Part shown: positions 34,532 to 43,600 of the stretch, piece after piece | Position numbering within the stretch: the stretch's first letter is position 1 | Layout of the letters: every line of letters begins with the position of its first letter | From: Thiohalocapsa halophila | Lineage (GTDB): Bacteria > Pseudomonadota > Gammaproteobacteria > Chromatiales > Chromatiaceae | NCBI RefSeq assembly: GCF_016583825.1 | Contig: NZ_NRRV01000034.1 | Span: 1-54,324 of the forward strand | Length of the DNA stretch: 54,324 nucleotides | Direction: 5' to 3' | The notes under the pieces: model-generated | The model's input: only the letters and a program-made list of their open reading frames with translations | Database searches by the model: none | What the model was told of the DNA's origin: nothing | Position numbers and translations under genes: made by a program

Positions 34532-35620
34532 TTAGGTCGGTTGCACGCCCAAGTAGGCGTCAAGGTCCTCCGCACAGAGCGCGGCGGCCGATTCGCCCTG
34601 TGCCTGGCGCCGGTACCAGCGCATGGTGCGCTCGACACTGGTGCCGAGCGACCAACGCGGTGCGATGCCGAGCCGATGCCGCGCCTTCGCGACCTCCAAG
34701 GCCAGCCAGCCGGCCTCGTGCGGCCCGTCGCTGCCGTCGCCCCAGTTGACATCCCCCTTGCCGTAGCTCTCGCGGGCCAGGGTGATGACTTCGCGCACGG
34801 TCGCGGCCTCATGGGTCTGGGGGCCGAAATTATAGGCGCCAGCGAAGGCTTTCGGTGAGTCCCACAGGCGCTCCGCTAGGACGAGATAGGCACAGAGGGG
34901 CTCCAGGACGTGTTGCCAGGGGCGGATGGCCATGGGGCGACGCACGTCTAGCGATTGCTGCCCCTCCCAGGCGCGGACCGCGTCGGGGATGAGCCGGTCT
35001 TCGCTCCAGTCGCCGCCGCCGATGACATTGCCGGCGCGGGCGGATGCTACGGCAACGCCCTGCCCGGCCAGGAAGGCATCGCGATAGCTGGCGATGACCA
35101 TCTCGGCGGCCGCCTTGCTGGCACTGTAGGGGTCGTGCCCACCGAGGGCGTCGGTCTCGCGATACGGGAACGCCTGCTCCAGGTTGCGATACACCTTATC
35201 GGTGGTGATCGCAACCACGGCACGCAGCGCGCTCAGCGGACGCAGCGCATCGAGCAGGCTCGCCGTGCCCTGGACATTGCTTGCGAAGGTGCCGAGCGGA
35301 TCGCGGTAGCTGGCGCGCACCAATGGTTGGGCCGCCAGGTGAAAGACGACCTCAGGGTCGGCCTCGGCCACGATGCCCTGCAGGGCTTGGGCATCGCGGA
35401 CATCCGCAAGGTGGCTTGCGGTCAGCTCGCCGACGCCGGCCAAGTGGTAAAGGTTGGGCTGGGAGACGGGGGCCAGGCTAAAACCGGTCACGCGCGCCCC
35501 CATCCGATGCAGCCAGATGGCGAGCCAGCCGCCCTTGAACCCCGTGTGCCCTGTGACCAGCACACGCCGGCCCGCCCAGAAGGACGGCGCCGGATCCGCG
35601 CGCGCTGCGACGGGCTCCAT
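34532..35620 (-). CDS. rfbG: CDP-glucose 4,6-dehydratase
   Basis: The 362-residue SDR opens with RRVLVTGHTGFKGGWLAIWL, the GHTGFKG motif that separates CDP-glucose from dTDP-glucose dehydratases. VVFHLAAQPLVRASYRDP, ITTDKVYRN and the catalytic YSASKAAAE follow. It converts CDP-glucose to CDP-4-dehydro-6-deoxyglucose. Length and motifs match RfbG/DdhB of enteric O-antigen loci. Its ATG (35618-35620) overlaps the rfbF stop by one base, so both are made together. There is no rfbH (CDP-3,6-dideoxy pathway) gene in the window. Confidence 0.93.
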   Translation of the reverse strand: MEPVAARADPAPSFWAGRRVLVTGHTGFKGGWLAIWLHRMGARVTGFSLAPVSQPNLYHLAGVGELTASHLADVRDAQALQGIVAEADPEVVFHLAAQPLVRASYRDPLGTFASNVQGTASLLDALRPLSALRAVVAITTDKVYRNLEQAFPYRETDALGGHDPYSASKAAAEMVIASYRDAFLAGQGVAVASARAGNVIGGGDWSEDRLIPDAVRAWEGQQSLDVRRPMAIRPWQHVLEPLCAYLVLAERLWDSPKAFAGAYNFGPQTHEAATVREVITLARESYGKGDVNWGDGSDGPHEAGWLALEVAKARHRLGIAPRWSLGTSVERTMRWYRRQAQGESAAALCAEDLDAYLGVQPT

Positions 35621-36393
35621 CAGACCCAGACCTTCCAGGGGGCCTGGCCGTTATCCCACAGGGACTCGAGATGGTTCTTGTCGCGCAGGGTGTCCATCGG
35701 CTGCCAGAAGCCCTGATGCTCGTAGGCCATCATCTGCCCCATCTCGGTGAGCTGTGCCAGGGGGCGGCCCTCCCAGGAGCTGTTGTCGCCGTCGATGAGG
35801 TCCAAGCATCTTGGGGACAGCACGAAGAAGCCGCCGTTGATCAGGCCGCCGTCACCGCGCGGCTTCTCGACAAAACCGGTCACCTGGTCGCCTTGGCGCG
35901 CCAGCGCGCCGTAGCGACCCGGGGGCTGCACGGCGGTCACCGTGGCCCAACGGCCGTGCTCTCGATGGAAAGCGATCAGTGCGCGAATGTCGACATCGCT
36001 GACGCCATCGCCGTAGGTGAAACAAAAGGCATCGTCGTGCCTTACGTAGTCCGCGACGCGCTGGAGCCGGCCCCCGGTCAGCGTGTCCTCACCCGTATCC
36101 ACCAACGTCACCCGCCAGGGCTCTGCCTTGTGCTGGTGCACTTCCATGCGATTGTTGGACATGTCGAAGGTGACGTCCGACATGTGCAGGAAGTAGTTCG
36201 CAAAATACTCCTTGATGACGTAACCCTTGTACCCGCAGCAGATTACGAAGTCTTGCACGCCGTGGGCGGAGTAGAGCTTCATGATATGCCAGAGGATCGG
36301 CTTGCCGCCGATCTCGATCATGGGCTTGGGCTTTAGGTGTGTCTCCTCGGAGATGCGTGTGCCGAGGCCACCGGCGAGGATTACGGCTTTCAC
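35620..36393 (-). CDS. rfbF: Glucose-1-phosphate cytidylyltransferase
   Basis: The 257-residue protein begins KAVILAGGLGTRISEETHLKPKPM, the sugar-nucleotidyltransferase signature in the form specific for RfbF/DdhA. FCFTYGDGVSDVDI contains the metal-binding aspartate, and FVEKPRGDGGLINGGFFV the sugar site. It makes CDP-glucose from CTP and glucose-1-phosphate, opening the CDP-sugar branch. GTG 36393 gives the family N-terminus M(V)KAVILAGG; the TTG one codon earlier is less likely. A 161-bp gap to wzt may hold a promoter. Confidence 0.94.
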   Translation of the reverse strand: MKAVILAGGLGTRISEETHLKPKPMIEIGGKPILWHIMKLYSAHGVQDFVICCGYKGYVIKEYFANYFLHMSDVTFDMSNNRMEVHQHKAEPWRVTLVDTGEDTLTGGRLQRVADYVRHDDAFCFTYGDGVSDVDIRALIAFHREHGRWATVTAVQPPGRYGALARQGDQVTGFVEKPRGDGGLINGGFFVLSPRCLDLIDGDNSSWEGRPLAQLTEMGQMMAYEHQGFWQPMDTLRDKNHLESLWDNGQAPWKVWV

Positions 36394-36554
36394 CAATTTG
36401 CACCCAGATACTAAAGGTTATCTAGACCGCTGTAGCTGCTCGCTGGATCAGTAGGAGCAAACGCGCAAACGAATGGCATCGCGGTGTGGTCGCAAAGCCG
36501 TATAACTCAAGAACTTCAGCCCAAAACCTGGCACACCGCATGACAAGCATGCGC

Positions 36555-37808
36555 CTAGTTAGCGTTATGCGAATCGATCTCAACACGACATGGTAGATGA
36601 AACGGCGCCCACTGCGTGCCCCGAAAGCCCTGGACCTTGAATCTTGCGCAGTTCTTGTAGAGGGCTAAAGTCTGGGAGAGCTCGTTTCCACCGACATCCC
36701 GATCAAAGGGCTCCGCCAATGCAATGTTTAGAGAATACTCGCCATTCGTTAGTAGACATTGGGGAACATTGATGCGTATACGCATCGACTCACCTGTATT
36801 TCGGAATTCTTGCTCGAAGTTGTTCGACGCATACTGCGCGACCGGCTTCATATCCTTATCGACAATAGAGAATGCCACATAAAAAGCCGAGTGACCTGCG
36901 TCTACAGTTGCGTCCATCTCTATGTATAAATCATCCTGGTAGCGAAAGCTAGGAACGTCATCCTCATGATCTCCTCCGCGGTCGCAGCCAACTCGGATAT
37001 TATGCAGCTGTGCCTTCTCGTTAAACTCGATCATCATCGGCCCACTATCGAACATATCCAAATACTGCTCGATACCAGAGGCCACATCGTTTCCCAAATA
37101 CACGACATGACCGTTTTTCAGCAGAGCGACGCTACTGCACACGCGGGCGACCACCGTCATCGAATGACTGACGAAAACGACCGCACAGCGCGACAGCAAC
37201 TCCGACATCTTGTTGTAGGACTTGATGCGGAACCCCGCATCACCCACCGCCAGCACCTCGTCCAGGAACAGGACGTCCGGCTCCAGGTTCACGGCCACGG
37301 AGAATCCCAGCCGCACCTTCATGCCGGAGCTGTAGTTCTGTACGGGCATGTCGATGAAGTCCTCAAGCTCCGAAAAGGCCACGATTTCATCGAACTTCTT
37401 CTGGATCTCGGCCTGCGAGAAACCGAGCACCGAGCCGCCGATATAGATATTTTCGCGTCCCGACAGGATCGGGTTGAAGCCTCCACCCAGCTCGATTAGC
37501 GCTCCGACACGGCCGCGGGTAAGGGCGCGGCCGGCATCGGGCTTGATCAGACCGGTCAGCACCTTGAGCAGGGTGCTCTTTCCCGCGCCGTTGCGGCCAA
37601 GCAGCCCGATGCATTCGCCCCGCTTGACCTCGAAATTGATGTCCCGCAGCGCCCAGAACTCCTCGGGCCGCAACTCGTCCAGGTGGGCGTGTGCTCTTCC
37701 CCGCAGTTCGTTGCCCAGATCTTGTACGCCATACCAGAGGGAGCGCTTCAGGCCACGACAGAACTTCTTGGAAACGCCCTCGACCTGGATCAGTGTATCT
37801 TCGGCCAT
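36555..37808 (-). CDS. wzt: Polysaccharide ABC transporter ATPase with glycan-binding C-terminus (Wzt)
   Basis: The 417-residue protein has Walker A GLLGRNGAGKSTLLK (about residues 68-82), signature YSSGMKVRLGFSVA, Walker B VLFLDEVLAVGD and switch VFVSHSM. After about residue 255 comes a beta-rich domain (QLHNIRVGCDRGG ... FRYQDDLYIEMDATVDAG ... GEYSLNIALAEP). This is the Wzt carbohydrate-binding domain that recognises a modified non-reducing end of O-antigen in E. coli O9a-type systems. The gene follows wzm by four bases. Its presence predicts a chain-terminating modification; the methyl- and sulfotransferases here are candidates. Confidence 0.92.
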   Translation of the reverse strand: MAEDTLIQVEGVSKKFCRGLKRSLWYGVQDLGNELRGRAHAHLDELRPEEFWALRDINFEVKRGECIGLLGRNGAGKSTLLKVLTGLIKPDAGRALTRGRVGALIELGGGFNPILSGRENIYIGGSVLGFSQAEIQKKFDEIVAFSELEDFIDMPVQNYSSGMKVRLGFSVAVNLEPDVLFLDEVLAVGDAGFRIKSYNKMSELLSRCAVVFVSHSMTVVARVCSSVALLKNGHVVYLGNDVASGIEQYLDMFDSGPMMIEFNEKAQLHNIRVGCDRGGDHEDDVPSFRYQDDLYIEMDATVDAGHSAFYVAFSIVDKDMKPVAQYASNNFEQEFRNTGESMRIRINVPQCLLTNGEYSLNIALAEPFDRDVGGNELSQTLALYKNCARFKVQGFRGTQWAPFHLPCRVEIDSHNAN

Positions 37809-37812
37809 GGGG

Positions 37813-38682
37813 TCAGGCGCTCATGCGCTCGATGAGAATCGGCATTGCCAGGCGATAGACGATCAAGACCGCCGCCAGCAACAACAGGGCGAGCAGGTTC
37901 GCAATCAGGAACCCTGCGAGATAGTCAGCGGGCATGGCCGTGAGCCAGTCGCGCGCGGTGAGGAGGATCGGCGACACTGGGTTGAGCATGAAGACCACCG
38001 CGGCCACGCCTTCCTTGGGCATGGCGAAGACCACCGGGGTGAGGTACATCAGGAACTGCATCAGCAAGGGCAGGCCCTTGCCAATGTCGGTGTAGAGCAC
38101 ACCGATTGGGGTGAGCACGAGGCCGAAGGCGGTGCCGAAGAGCACTAGCGACAGCAGGGCGACAGGAAACAGCAACAGGCTCCAGCCGAGCTCGATTCCC
38201 ATCAGGGGCAGCACGGCGAGCAGCAGCGCGACCTTGATACCAGCGTTGAACAAAGTCTGATATACCCCGGACACGAGTAGCGCCTCACGCGGAAAGTTGA
38301 GCTTGGTCAGCAGCGACTTCGCGGCAATGGTGGTCTGCAACGGCGCGTTGACGGCGTCCATGAAAATGGCCCAGAGCATGGTGCCGGTGAACACATACAC
38401 CGGGAAAGGCAAGGCGGTTTCCGCCATGGCGACAACGCCGGAACTGTTCAGAAAGATCCAGGTGAGCGTATTGGCCAGGGGCAGGATGAAGGCCCAGAGG
38501 ATGCCAAGCGCTGTTTGGCGATACTGCGCGCTGATGTCGCGCACCGCAAGCCGCCAGGCCAACTCGCGTCCGGTATGCAGGTCCGCGAGCATCTCCCGCA
38601 GCATCCGGGCAGGGTGTTGCAGCCGGCTCTCCGGGGTGTAGATGGTCACCGGGAGCGCCGGGGTATCGTGATCAGCGGACAT
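37813..38682 (-). CDS. wzm: Polysaccharide ABC transporter permease (Wzm)
   Basis: The 289-residue ABC-2 type permease has a soluble N-terminus with TGRELAWRLAVRDISAQYRQTALGILWAF, the conserved cytoplasmic gate helix of Wzm/KpsM proteins. About six membrane segments follow, including FILPLANTLTWIFLN, PVYVFTGTMLWAIF, VALLLAVLPLMGI and LAGFLIANLLALLLLAAVLIVY. With Wzt it moves the undecaprenyl-linked polymer across the inner membrane. ATG 38682 (MSADHD) is preferred over the in-frame start 14 codons upstream. It is the first gene of the operon that runs wzm-wzt-rfbF-rfbG. Confidence 0.91.
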   Translation of the reverse strand: MSADHDTPALPVTIYTPESRLQHPARMLREMLADLHTGRELAWRLAVRDISAQYRQTALGILWAFILPLANTLTWIFLNSSGVVAMAETALPFPVYVFTGTMLWAIFMDAVNAPLQTTIAAKSLLTKLNFPREALLVSGVYQTLFNAGIKVALLLAVLPLMGIELGWSLLLFPVALLSLVLFGTAFGLVLTPIGVLYTDIGKGLPLLMQFLMYLTPVVFAMPKEGVAAVVFMLNPVSPILLTARDWLTAMPADYLAGFLIANLLALLLLAAVLIVYRLAMPILIERMSA

Positions 38683-39070
38683 CAAAGAGATTTTGATCAA
38701 TGGCAGAGTGAGCCGGGGCCGCATGCATCCCTTCGCTGGTCGCGCACAGCCCGAGGGCCGTTCCCCGCACTAGCCCGACGCCGCGCCCTCCGGGCGTTGC
38801 AAGCTGGAAGGCTTAGAAAATCGTCGGGCCGTCGCGCGGGCTGGCGTCGGCTTGGCCCCGCTTGGCCGCATATTGTAACCATTTCCGCCGGGTTGGTGGC
38901 CGGGCTGGGATCGACCTTGACCGCAGCGCCACCGGTACGGCGGTCGTCGCAGTGTTCGCGTCGGGCGGTAGCAAGCGAGATTGTGGGCGTATGCTACGCG
39001 TTCAGCGGCCTCCTGGGCCTCGCCCGCCAGCCCAATCCTTGAGGCACTGCGTCAGTTGAGGTGCCCGTAG
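38683..39070. other. Intergenic region upstream of wzm
   Basis: About 390 bp with no recognisable gene. It must contain the minus-strand promoter of the transporter and CDP-sugar genes, but no clear hexamers or operators stand out. The S8 protease terminator closes it on the right. Confidence 0.4.
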
Positions 39071-39101
39071 ACAGAAAAAGCGGGAGACCATGCCTCCCGC
39101 T
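39071..39101 (-). terminator. Rho-independent terminator of the subtilase gene
   Basis: On the minus strand an AGCGGGAG/CTCCCGCT stem (39079-39086 with 39094-39101) and a seven-base loop are followed by TTTTTCTGT. It lies 51 bp after the protease stop codon. Confidence 0.85.
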
Positions 39102-39151
39102 TCCGCTTCCATCCGATACCAGAACAGCCTGACCAACAAACCGATCTGTCC

Positions 39152-42100
39152 TTATGGCTGGTTGCTCTTCCCGAGCTGATCGAAGGCCAACCGACCGCCG
39201 TAGGCGTAGACGCCGTAGCTGATCAACGTCTCGCCTTCCAGGTTCAGATCGGCCGCCGGCACTTCCAGCCGCACCCAGCCACCCGCCGAAGGCAGATCGC
39301 CCATCGGCAGCCGTGCGGCGGTCCCTACCTCACCACCAAGTCTATGCAAAATCAGATCTTCACCCCAGTACGGACGATGATCGCCGCTACTCGCGAGACC
39401 GCTGTCGTCCTGGAAGGTCAGCATCAGCGACCGCGGCATGTTCTCCGGATCCAGCCAGACGTAGACATACAGCCGATCACCCGCCTCGACGGTCAAACTC
39501 TCCGCCGCTGACGCGCCGTTCGCCGCATGACGGTGCTCCCCGCTGTTCACCGGCGAATACACTGCCCGGTTGCCCGAGTACGGCGATACCAGACCACTCT
39601 CCGACCAGCCCCAACCATACTCGGAGTACAGCCTCATGCTCGCCGGGTCCGCGTCCTCGATCCACACGGTGTCTTGCGATGCTACCGCAGTCGCCGTGAA
39701 GTCCTGCGCGGTCACGTCCGATTGCACGTCGGCGAACGTGCGCTGCGCCGGCTCGACGCTGTAACCCGAGGCCGTCGGCGCGATGCTGCCGCTCCAGCCC
39801 TGGGTGACCTCGCAGCTGTAGTCGCCGTTCGCGTCCGTGGCGGTGCAGACGGCACCATCGGCACTGGCCATCTCGATACCGGACAGACCGACACCACCGC
39901 TGGTGACTTGCCCGCTGATGCTGTAGCCGGTCACCGGCTCGACCGGCACACTGCTCTTCCCGAGCTGATCGAAGGCCAACCGACCGCCGTAGGCGTAGAC
40001 GCCGTAGCTGATCAACGTCTCGCCTTCCAGGTTCAGATCGGCCGCCGGCACTTCCAGCCGCACCCAGCCACCCGCCGAAGGCAGATCGCCCATCGGCAGC
40101 CGTGCGGCGGTCCCTACCTCACCACCAAGTCTATGCAAAATCAGATCTTCACCCCAGTACGGACGATGATCGCCGCTACTCGCGAGACCGCTGTCGTCCT
40201 GGAAGGTCAGCATCAGCGACCGCGGCATGTTCTCCGGATCCAGCCAGACGTAGACATACAGCCGATCACCCGCCTCGACGGTCAAACTCTCCGCCGCTGA
40301 CGCGCCGTTCGCCGCATGACGGTGCTCCCCGCTGTTCACCGGCGAATACACTGCCCGGTTGCCCGAGTACGGCGATACCAGACCACTCTCCGACCAGCCC
40401 CAACCATACTCGGAGTACAGCCTCATGCTCGCCGGGTCCGCGTCCTCGATCCACACGGTGTCGTCCATGGCGATGGCTGCGTAGTCTTCTGCGACAAGGT
40501 CCGCCTGCACATCCGTATAGCTCCGGGACGCTGGCTCGAAGCTATAGCCCGTCGCGCTCGGCCAGACATTACCGCTCCACCCTTGCGGCACCGTGCAGCT
40601 GTAGGAGCCGTTGTCATCTGCTACGGCACAATTCGCGCCGTCTGAGGCGACCATGTTGAGGTTAGCCAGCGCGGAGTCCGCAGTGATCGCGCCACTGATG
40701 GAGACCGGTGCTTCTACGGCCATGGTCAGCGCTTGTGTCGCAACTGTGCCCTGCGCATCGGCCACAGCGACGGTGACGAGGAAGTTGCCAGATTCGGCTG
40801 CAGCCCCGGCGATCTCGCCGCGTGCGGCGTCCAGACTCAAGCCCGCCGGCAGGGAGCCGTCAACGATGGACCAGCTGTACGGCGGGAGGCCGCCCGAGGC
40901 AGCCAGAACCGTGCTGTAGTCTTGGCCGAGCACGGCAACCGGAAGTTGCTGCGTTGCGATGGCCAAGCCGGCGCCGTCGTGCTCGAAGCGCACGGCATCC
41001 GCGACAAGGCGGCCGCCGGATGCATCAGAGAGATCGACGTAGGCGCCTTGGCCAGCCTCGAAGAAGAAGGTTCCAAGTGCTTGCCAACGGGCGGAGCCGG
41101 TCGTCTGATTGAGGACGAAGGTATCCACCCCGCCTGAATGACTGACGGTCGCGTCGATCGCCGAGCCATTGCCGGAGAGCACCGGCCAAGTGGCGGAGAC
41201 GGTATAAAAGCCGGCGGTGGGCAAGTCGGGGCTGAAGCGGACAACATTCGGGGCTGCTGCGGTGTCTCCCTGTAGGGCTTGGCCGCCATAGCCGTCCGGG
41301 TCGTTCTTGACGCTCAGCTCGCCATCGACGACCGTGACTGCCCCGTTATGCAGCTGGTCATCAACGATGACTGTGATCGGCGGTGTCGCATCAACCGCGT
41401 CCGCGGCCGCTGCGAGATCGATCCGTGGCACACGGTAGGCGCCGCCATACATTGCGGCACCGGTCTGCTGCAGCGCGGCGATGATGTGATCGACGCTGAG
41501 ATCGACGCCCTCAAAGCCCGCTTTCTGCCGGAGAACGGCTGCGGCGCCCGCCACGTGCGGTGCGGCCATCGAGGTCCCGTTCATCCACTTCATCTCGCCC
41601 TTTAGATAGGCGGATTTCACGCTCTCACCAGGCGCATGCAGGGTCATGGCCGGTGTTTCGTTGGAGAAGCTGGAGATGCTGTCGCTGTCGTTGGTGGAGC
41701 CGACGCTGATGACGCTGGAGATGCAGCCGGGTGAGGAGAGCCCTTCGGAGCTGCCGTTGTTGCCGGCTGCCACCACGGTGGCGACGCCGAGGGCGCGGAG
41801 GTCATCGACCACCGCTTTGGTCGCGGATTCCCAGCTGTCGCACTGGGCGGTGGTGCTGTAGATGCCGCCGCCCAGGCTCATGTTGACCGCGGCGATGTCC
41901 CGGGTCTGCGCGAGGCGCAGGACGTGCTCCAGGCCGCGGATGATGTCCGAGTCATAGGCACCGACCAAGTCGACGCTGCCGTTGCCGTCCATATCGCGGC
42001 CGATGAAGACGTTGACGGGGATGATGCCGGCGCCGGGTGCGACGCCGACCTCGCTGCCGTTGCCGGCGGCGATGCCGGCGACGTGGCTGCCGTGGCCGCA

Positions 42101-42850
42101 CTTGGAATCGCAAGCTTCCGCAGCGCCGTCACCGCAGGCCGATTCGGAGATCGGGCTGCCGTTGCTGTCCCGGCACTGATTGAAGCCGCTCGGGCAGAGC
42201 GAGACGTCGTAGGCGTAGATGGCGTTGGAGTAGCAGGCCGCGGTGTCGGGCACGATGTTGTCTTGCAACATGGGGTGGTCGGAGTCGACCCCGGTGTCGA
42301 GAATCGCGACGTCGTAGCCGGTGCCGTCCCAGCCGGAGGCTTGGGCGACGTCGGCACCGATGACTGATCGTGTGGAGGCCAGCGAGAGCTCATTGAAGTC
42401 GTCCGGCGTGATGTCGAGCACGTCCGGCGAGGCCGCCAGCTCTGCGAGCAGTGCCGCGTCGACCTCGACGGCCGCATAGGGCACGAAGGAGAAGCCCTTG
42501 GCCTGCCCGGGCGCGAGGTTGTGCCGCTGCACGAAACGCTGATGCGCCTGCGCTACCGCGCGCTTGCGCTCGGCCAGTTGCTGGCCCTTGGTGCTCGGCG
42601 CGCCGCCCGCCATCTGGCCCCGAGGGGCGCGCTCGGGCGCCGGGGAGGTCGCGGCGTCCACCGCAAAACGCACCAGCACCCGGGCGGTTCCCTCTGCCTG
42701 CACCGCCTCTTGCAGCACTTGGTGCTTGGCGCCGAGGCCGGGCGTATGCTGTTGTACCGGTCCCTGGGGCACACCGGCGACGCCGGTGAACACCATTGCC
42801 AGTACGATTGCCGAAATTGCTCGAAGTCCGTGGTGCTGCTGTGCGTTCAT
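39152..42850 (-). CDS. Secreted subtilisin-like serine protease with duplicated C-terminal domains
   Basis: The 1232-residue protein has a signal peptide (ISAIVLAMVFTGVAG, residues 12-26), an I9-like propeptide (about 45-150) and a peptidase S8 domain. The catalytic triad is D185 (VAILDTGVDSDHP), H256 (CGHGSHVAGIAAG) and S427 (NGTSMAAPHVAGA). Then come a jelly-roll-like region (FYTVSATWPVLSGNG) and a putative-Ig segment (GLPPYSWSIVDGSLPAGLSLD). Last are two rounds of a SISG-type carboxypeptidase-regulatory-like repeat plus an identical about 170-residue domain (VWIEDADPASMRLYSEYG ... FDQLGKS). The two copies are identical at DNA level. No sorting signal is seen at the C-terminus. It is probably extracellular, perhaps processing matrix proteins; the function of the repeated domain is unknown. 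Confidence 0.9.
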   Translation of the reverse strand: MNAQQHHGLRAISAIVLAMVFTGVAGVPQGPVQQHTPGLGAKHQVLQEAVQAEGTARVLVRFAVDAATSPAPERAPRGQMAGGAPSTKGQQLAERKRAVAQAHQRFVQRHNLAPGQAKGFSFVPYAAVEVDAALLAELAASPDVLDITPDDFNELSLASTRSVIGADVAQASGWDGTGYDVAILDTGVDSDHPMLQDNIVPDTAACYSNAIYAYDVSLCPSGFNQCRDSNGSPISESACGDGAAEACDSKCGHGSHVAGIAAGNGSEVGVAPGAGIIPVNVFIGRDMDGNGSVDLVGAYDSDIIRGLEHVLRLAQTRDIAAVNMSLGGGIYSTTAQCDSWESATKAVVDDLRALGVATVVAAGNNGSSEGLSSPGCISSVISVGSTNDSDSISSFSNETPAMTLHAPGESVKSAYLKGEMKWMNGTSMAAPHVAGAAAVLRQKAGFEGVDLSVDHIIAALQQTGAAMYGGAYRVPRIDLAAAADAVDATPPITVIVDDQLHNGAVTVVDGELSVKNDPDGYGGQALQGDTAAAPNVVRFSPDLPTAGFYTVSATWPVLSGNGSAIDATVSHSGGVDTFVLNQTTGSARWQALGTFFFEAGQGAYVDLSDASGGRLVADAVRFEHDGAGLAIATQQLPVAVLGQDYSTVLAASGGLPPYSWSIVDGSLPAGLSLDAARGEIAGAAAESGNFLVTVAVADAQGTVATQALTMAVEAPVSISGAITADSALANLNMVASDGANCAVADDNGSYSCTVPQGWSGNVWPSATGYSFEPASRSYTDVQADLVAEDYAAIAMDDTVWIEDADPASMRLYSEYGWGWSESGLVSPYSGNRAVYSPVNSGEHRHAANGASAAESLTVEAGDRLYVYVWLDPENMPRSLMLTFQDDSGLASSGDHRPYWGEDLILHRLGGEVGTAARLPMGDLPSAGGWVRLEVPAADLNLEGETLISYGVYAYGGRLAFDQLGKSSVPVEPVTGYSISGQVTSGGVGLSGIEMASADGAVCTATDANGDYSCEVTQGWSGSIAPTASGYSVEPAQRTFADVQSDVTAQDFTATAVASQDTVWIEDADPASMRLYSEYGWGWSESGLVSPYSGNRAVYSPVNSGEHRHAANGASAAESLTVEAGDRLYVYVWLDPENMPRSLMLTFQDDSGLASSGDHRPYWGEDLILHRLGGEVGTAARLPMGDLPSAGGWVRLEVPAADLNLEGETLISYGVYAYGGRLAFDQLGKSNQP
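39163..39673. repeat. 511-bp perfect direct repeat, copy 1 (inside the subtilase gene)
   Basis: Read base by base, 39163-39673 and 39952-40462 are identical, offset by 789 bp. They encode the duplicated terminal domain. The flanking sequences (TTGCGATGCT versus GTCCATGGCG) diverge at once, so the identity block has sharp edges. Confidence 0.9.
39952..40462. repeat. 511-bp perfect direct repeat, copy 2 (inside the subtilase gene)
   Basis: Partner of 39163-39673. The 278-bp between the copies encodes the SISG linker repeat, whose own two copies are clearly diverged. The identity is therefore due to recent duplication or gene conversion of this block only. Confidence 0.9.
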
Positions 42851-43540
42851 GCCTCTACTCCCGCGTTCGTCTTGCCGTGGCGCGCCACTGCTGTTGGCGC
42901 CCCTACGCGCAAAGGATCGGAAGATCCCCTAGCGTCGGCCGAGACGGGATTCACAAGCGGATAAGCGGAGATCTCACCAGATGCTAGAAGCGTGACCCAG
43001 GTTTTATCTGGGGAGAATGCCTAGTTTATCTGGTCGGTACATCCTATGCGGCGGCTTGTGCTGGCCGTCACAGTTGAGCTTTGCGTGTACGCTGCGGGCA
43101 AAGTACCGGCGCCCGGTGCGCCCATCGCGTGGAGTGACTTGGGCGGCAGGATCGGCTCAAGCTTGTCGCTCGCTCGCGCCGCGGGAGCGGGCTGGCGCTC
43201 GCCTGCTCAGGCATGCGGGCGCTGCGCGTCTGGAGGGTCGGGCGCTGAAGCGGATGTACGGGTGTGTGCCGGCGCCTGGGCGTGGCGAGGCTGGGGTCGG
43301 CTGGCTCCGGGCTTGCCCCGGTTGCGGGGACTGGTGGAGGGGGACGGGACTGCTTTGTCGGTCTCTGTCAGGTCGCGGTTCGCGTTTGCGGTGGTCGGCG
43401 CGCCCGCGCGGCCTCCTGAAGTTGGGGTCAGTCATGGCGCCCATGAAGCAGGGCGTGACGAACGAGAGACAGGTAGGGGCTGGCTTTGCTGGGGCTCACT
43501 CACCGGCCTCGAGCATCACTGCAACCACAGCAGCGGTCGT
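42851..43540. other. Intergenic region upstream of the subtilase gene
   Basis: 690 bp without a convincing gene; plus-strand open frames are Arg/Gly/Ala-rich and lack homology. It should hold the minus-strand promoter of the protease. CGGGAGTAGAGGC directly before its ATG is a reasonable ribosome-binding site. Confidence 0.4.
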
Positions 43541-43598
43541 CTGCGTAGTGAGGCCATGCTGACCTGACGGCACCAGGGCTGGACGCCCTGGCTACGCA
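43541..43598. repeat. Three-way-junction palindrome, copy 2
   Basis: The outer stem CTGCGTAGTGAGG pairs with CCTGGCTACGCAC with few mismatches. The inner hairpins GGCCA/TGACC and GGGC/GCCC match the arrangement at 7375-7433. Confidence 0.7.
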
Positions 43599-43600
43599 CG

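Noticed and set aside
39527..40659. Plus-strand open frames within the subtilase repeats
   Set aside because: They are antisense to the protease and appear twice only because the 511-bp block is duplicated.
43017..43567. Two overlapping plus-strand frames of about 175-180 codons upstream of the subtilase gene
   Set aside because: They are Gly/Ala/Arg-rich, have no recognisable motif, and run into the three-way-junction repeat.
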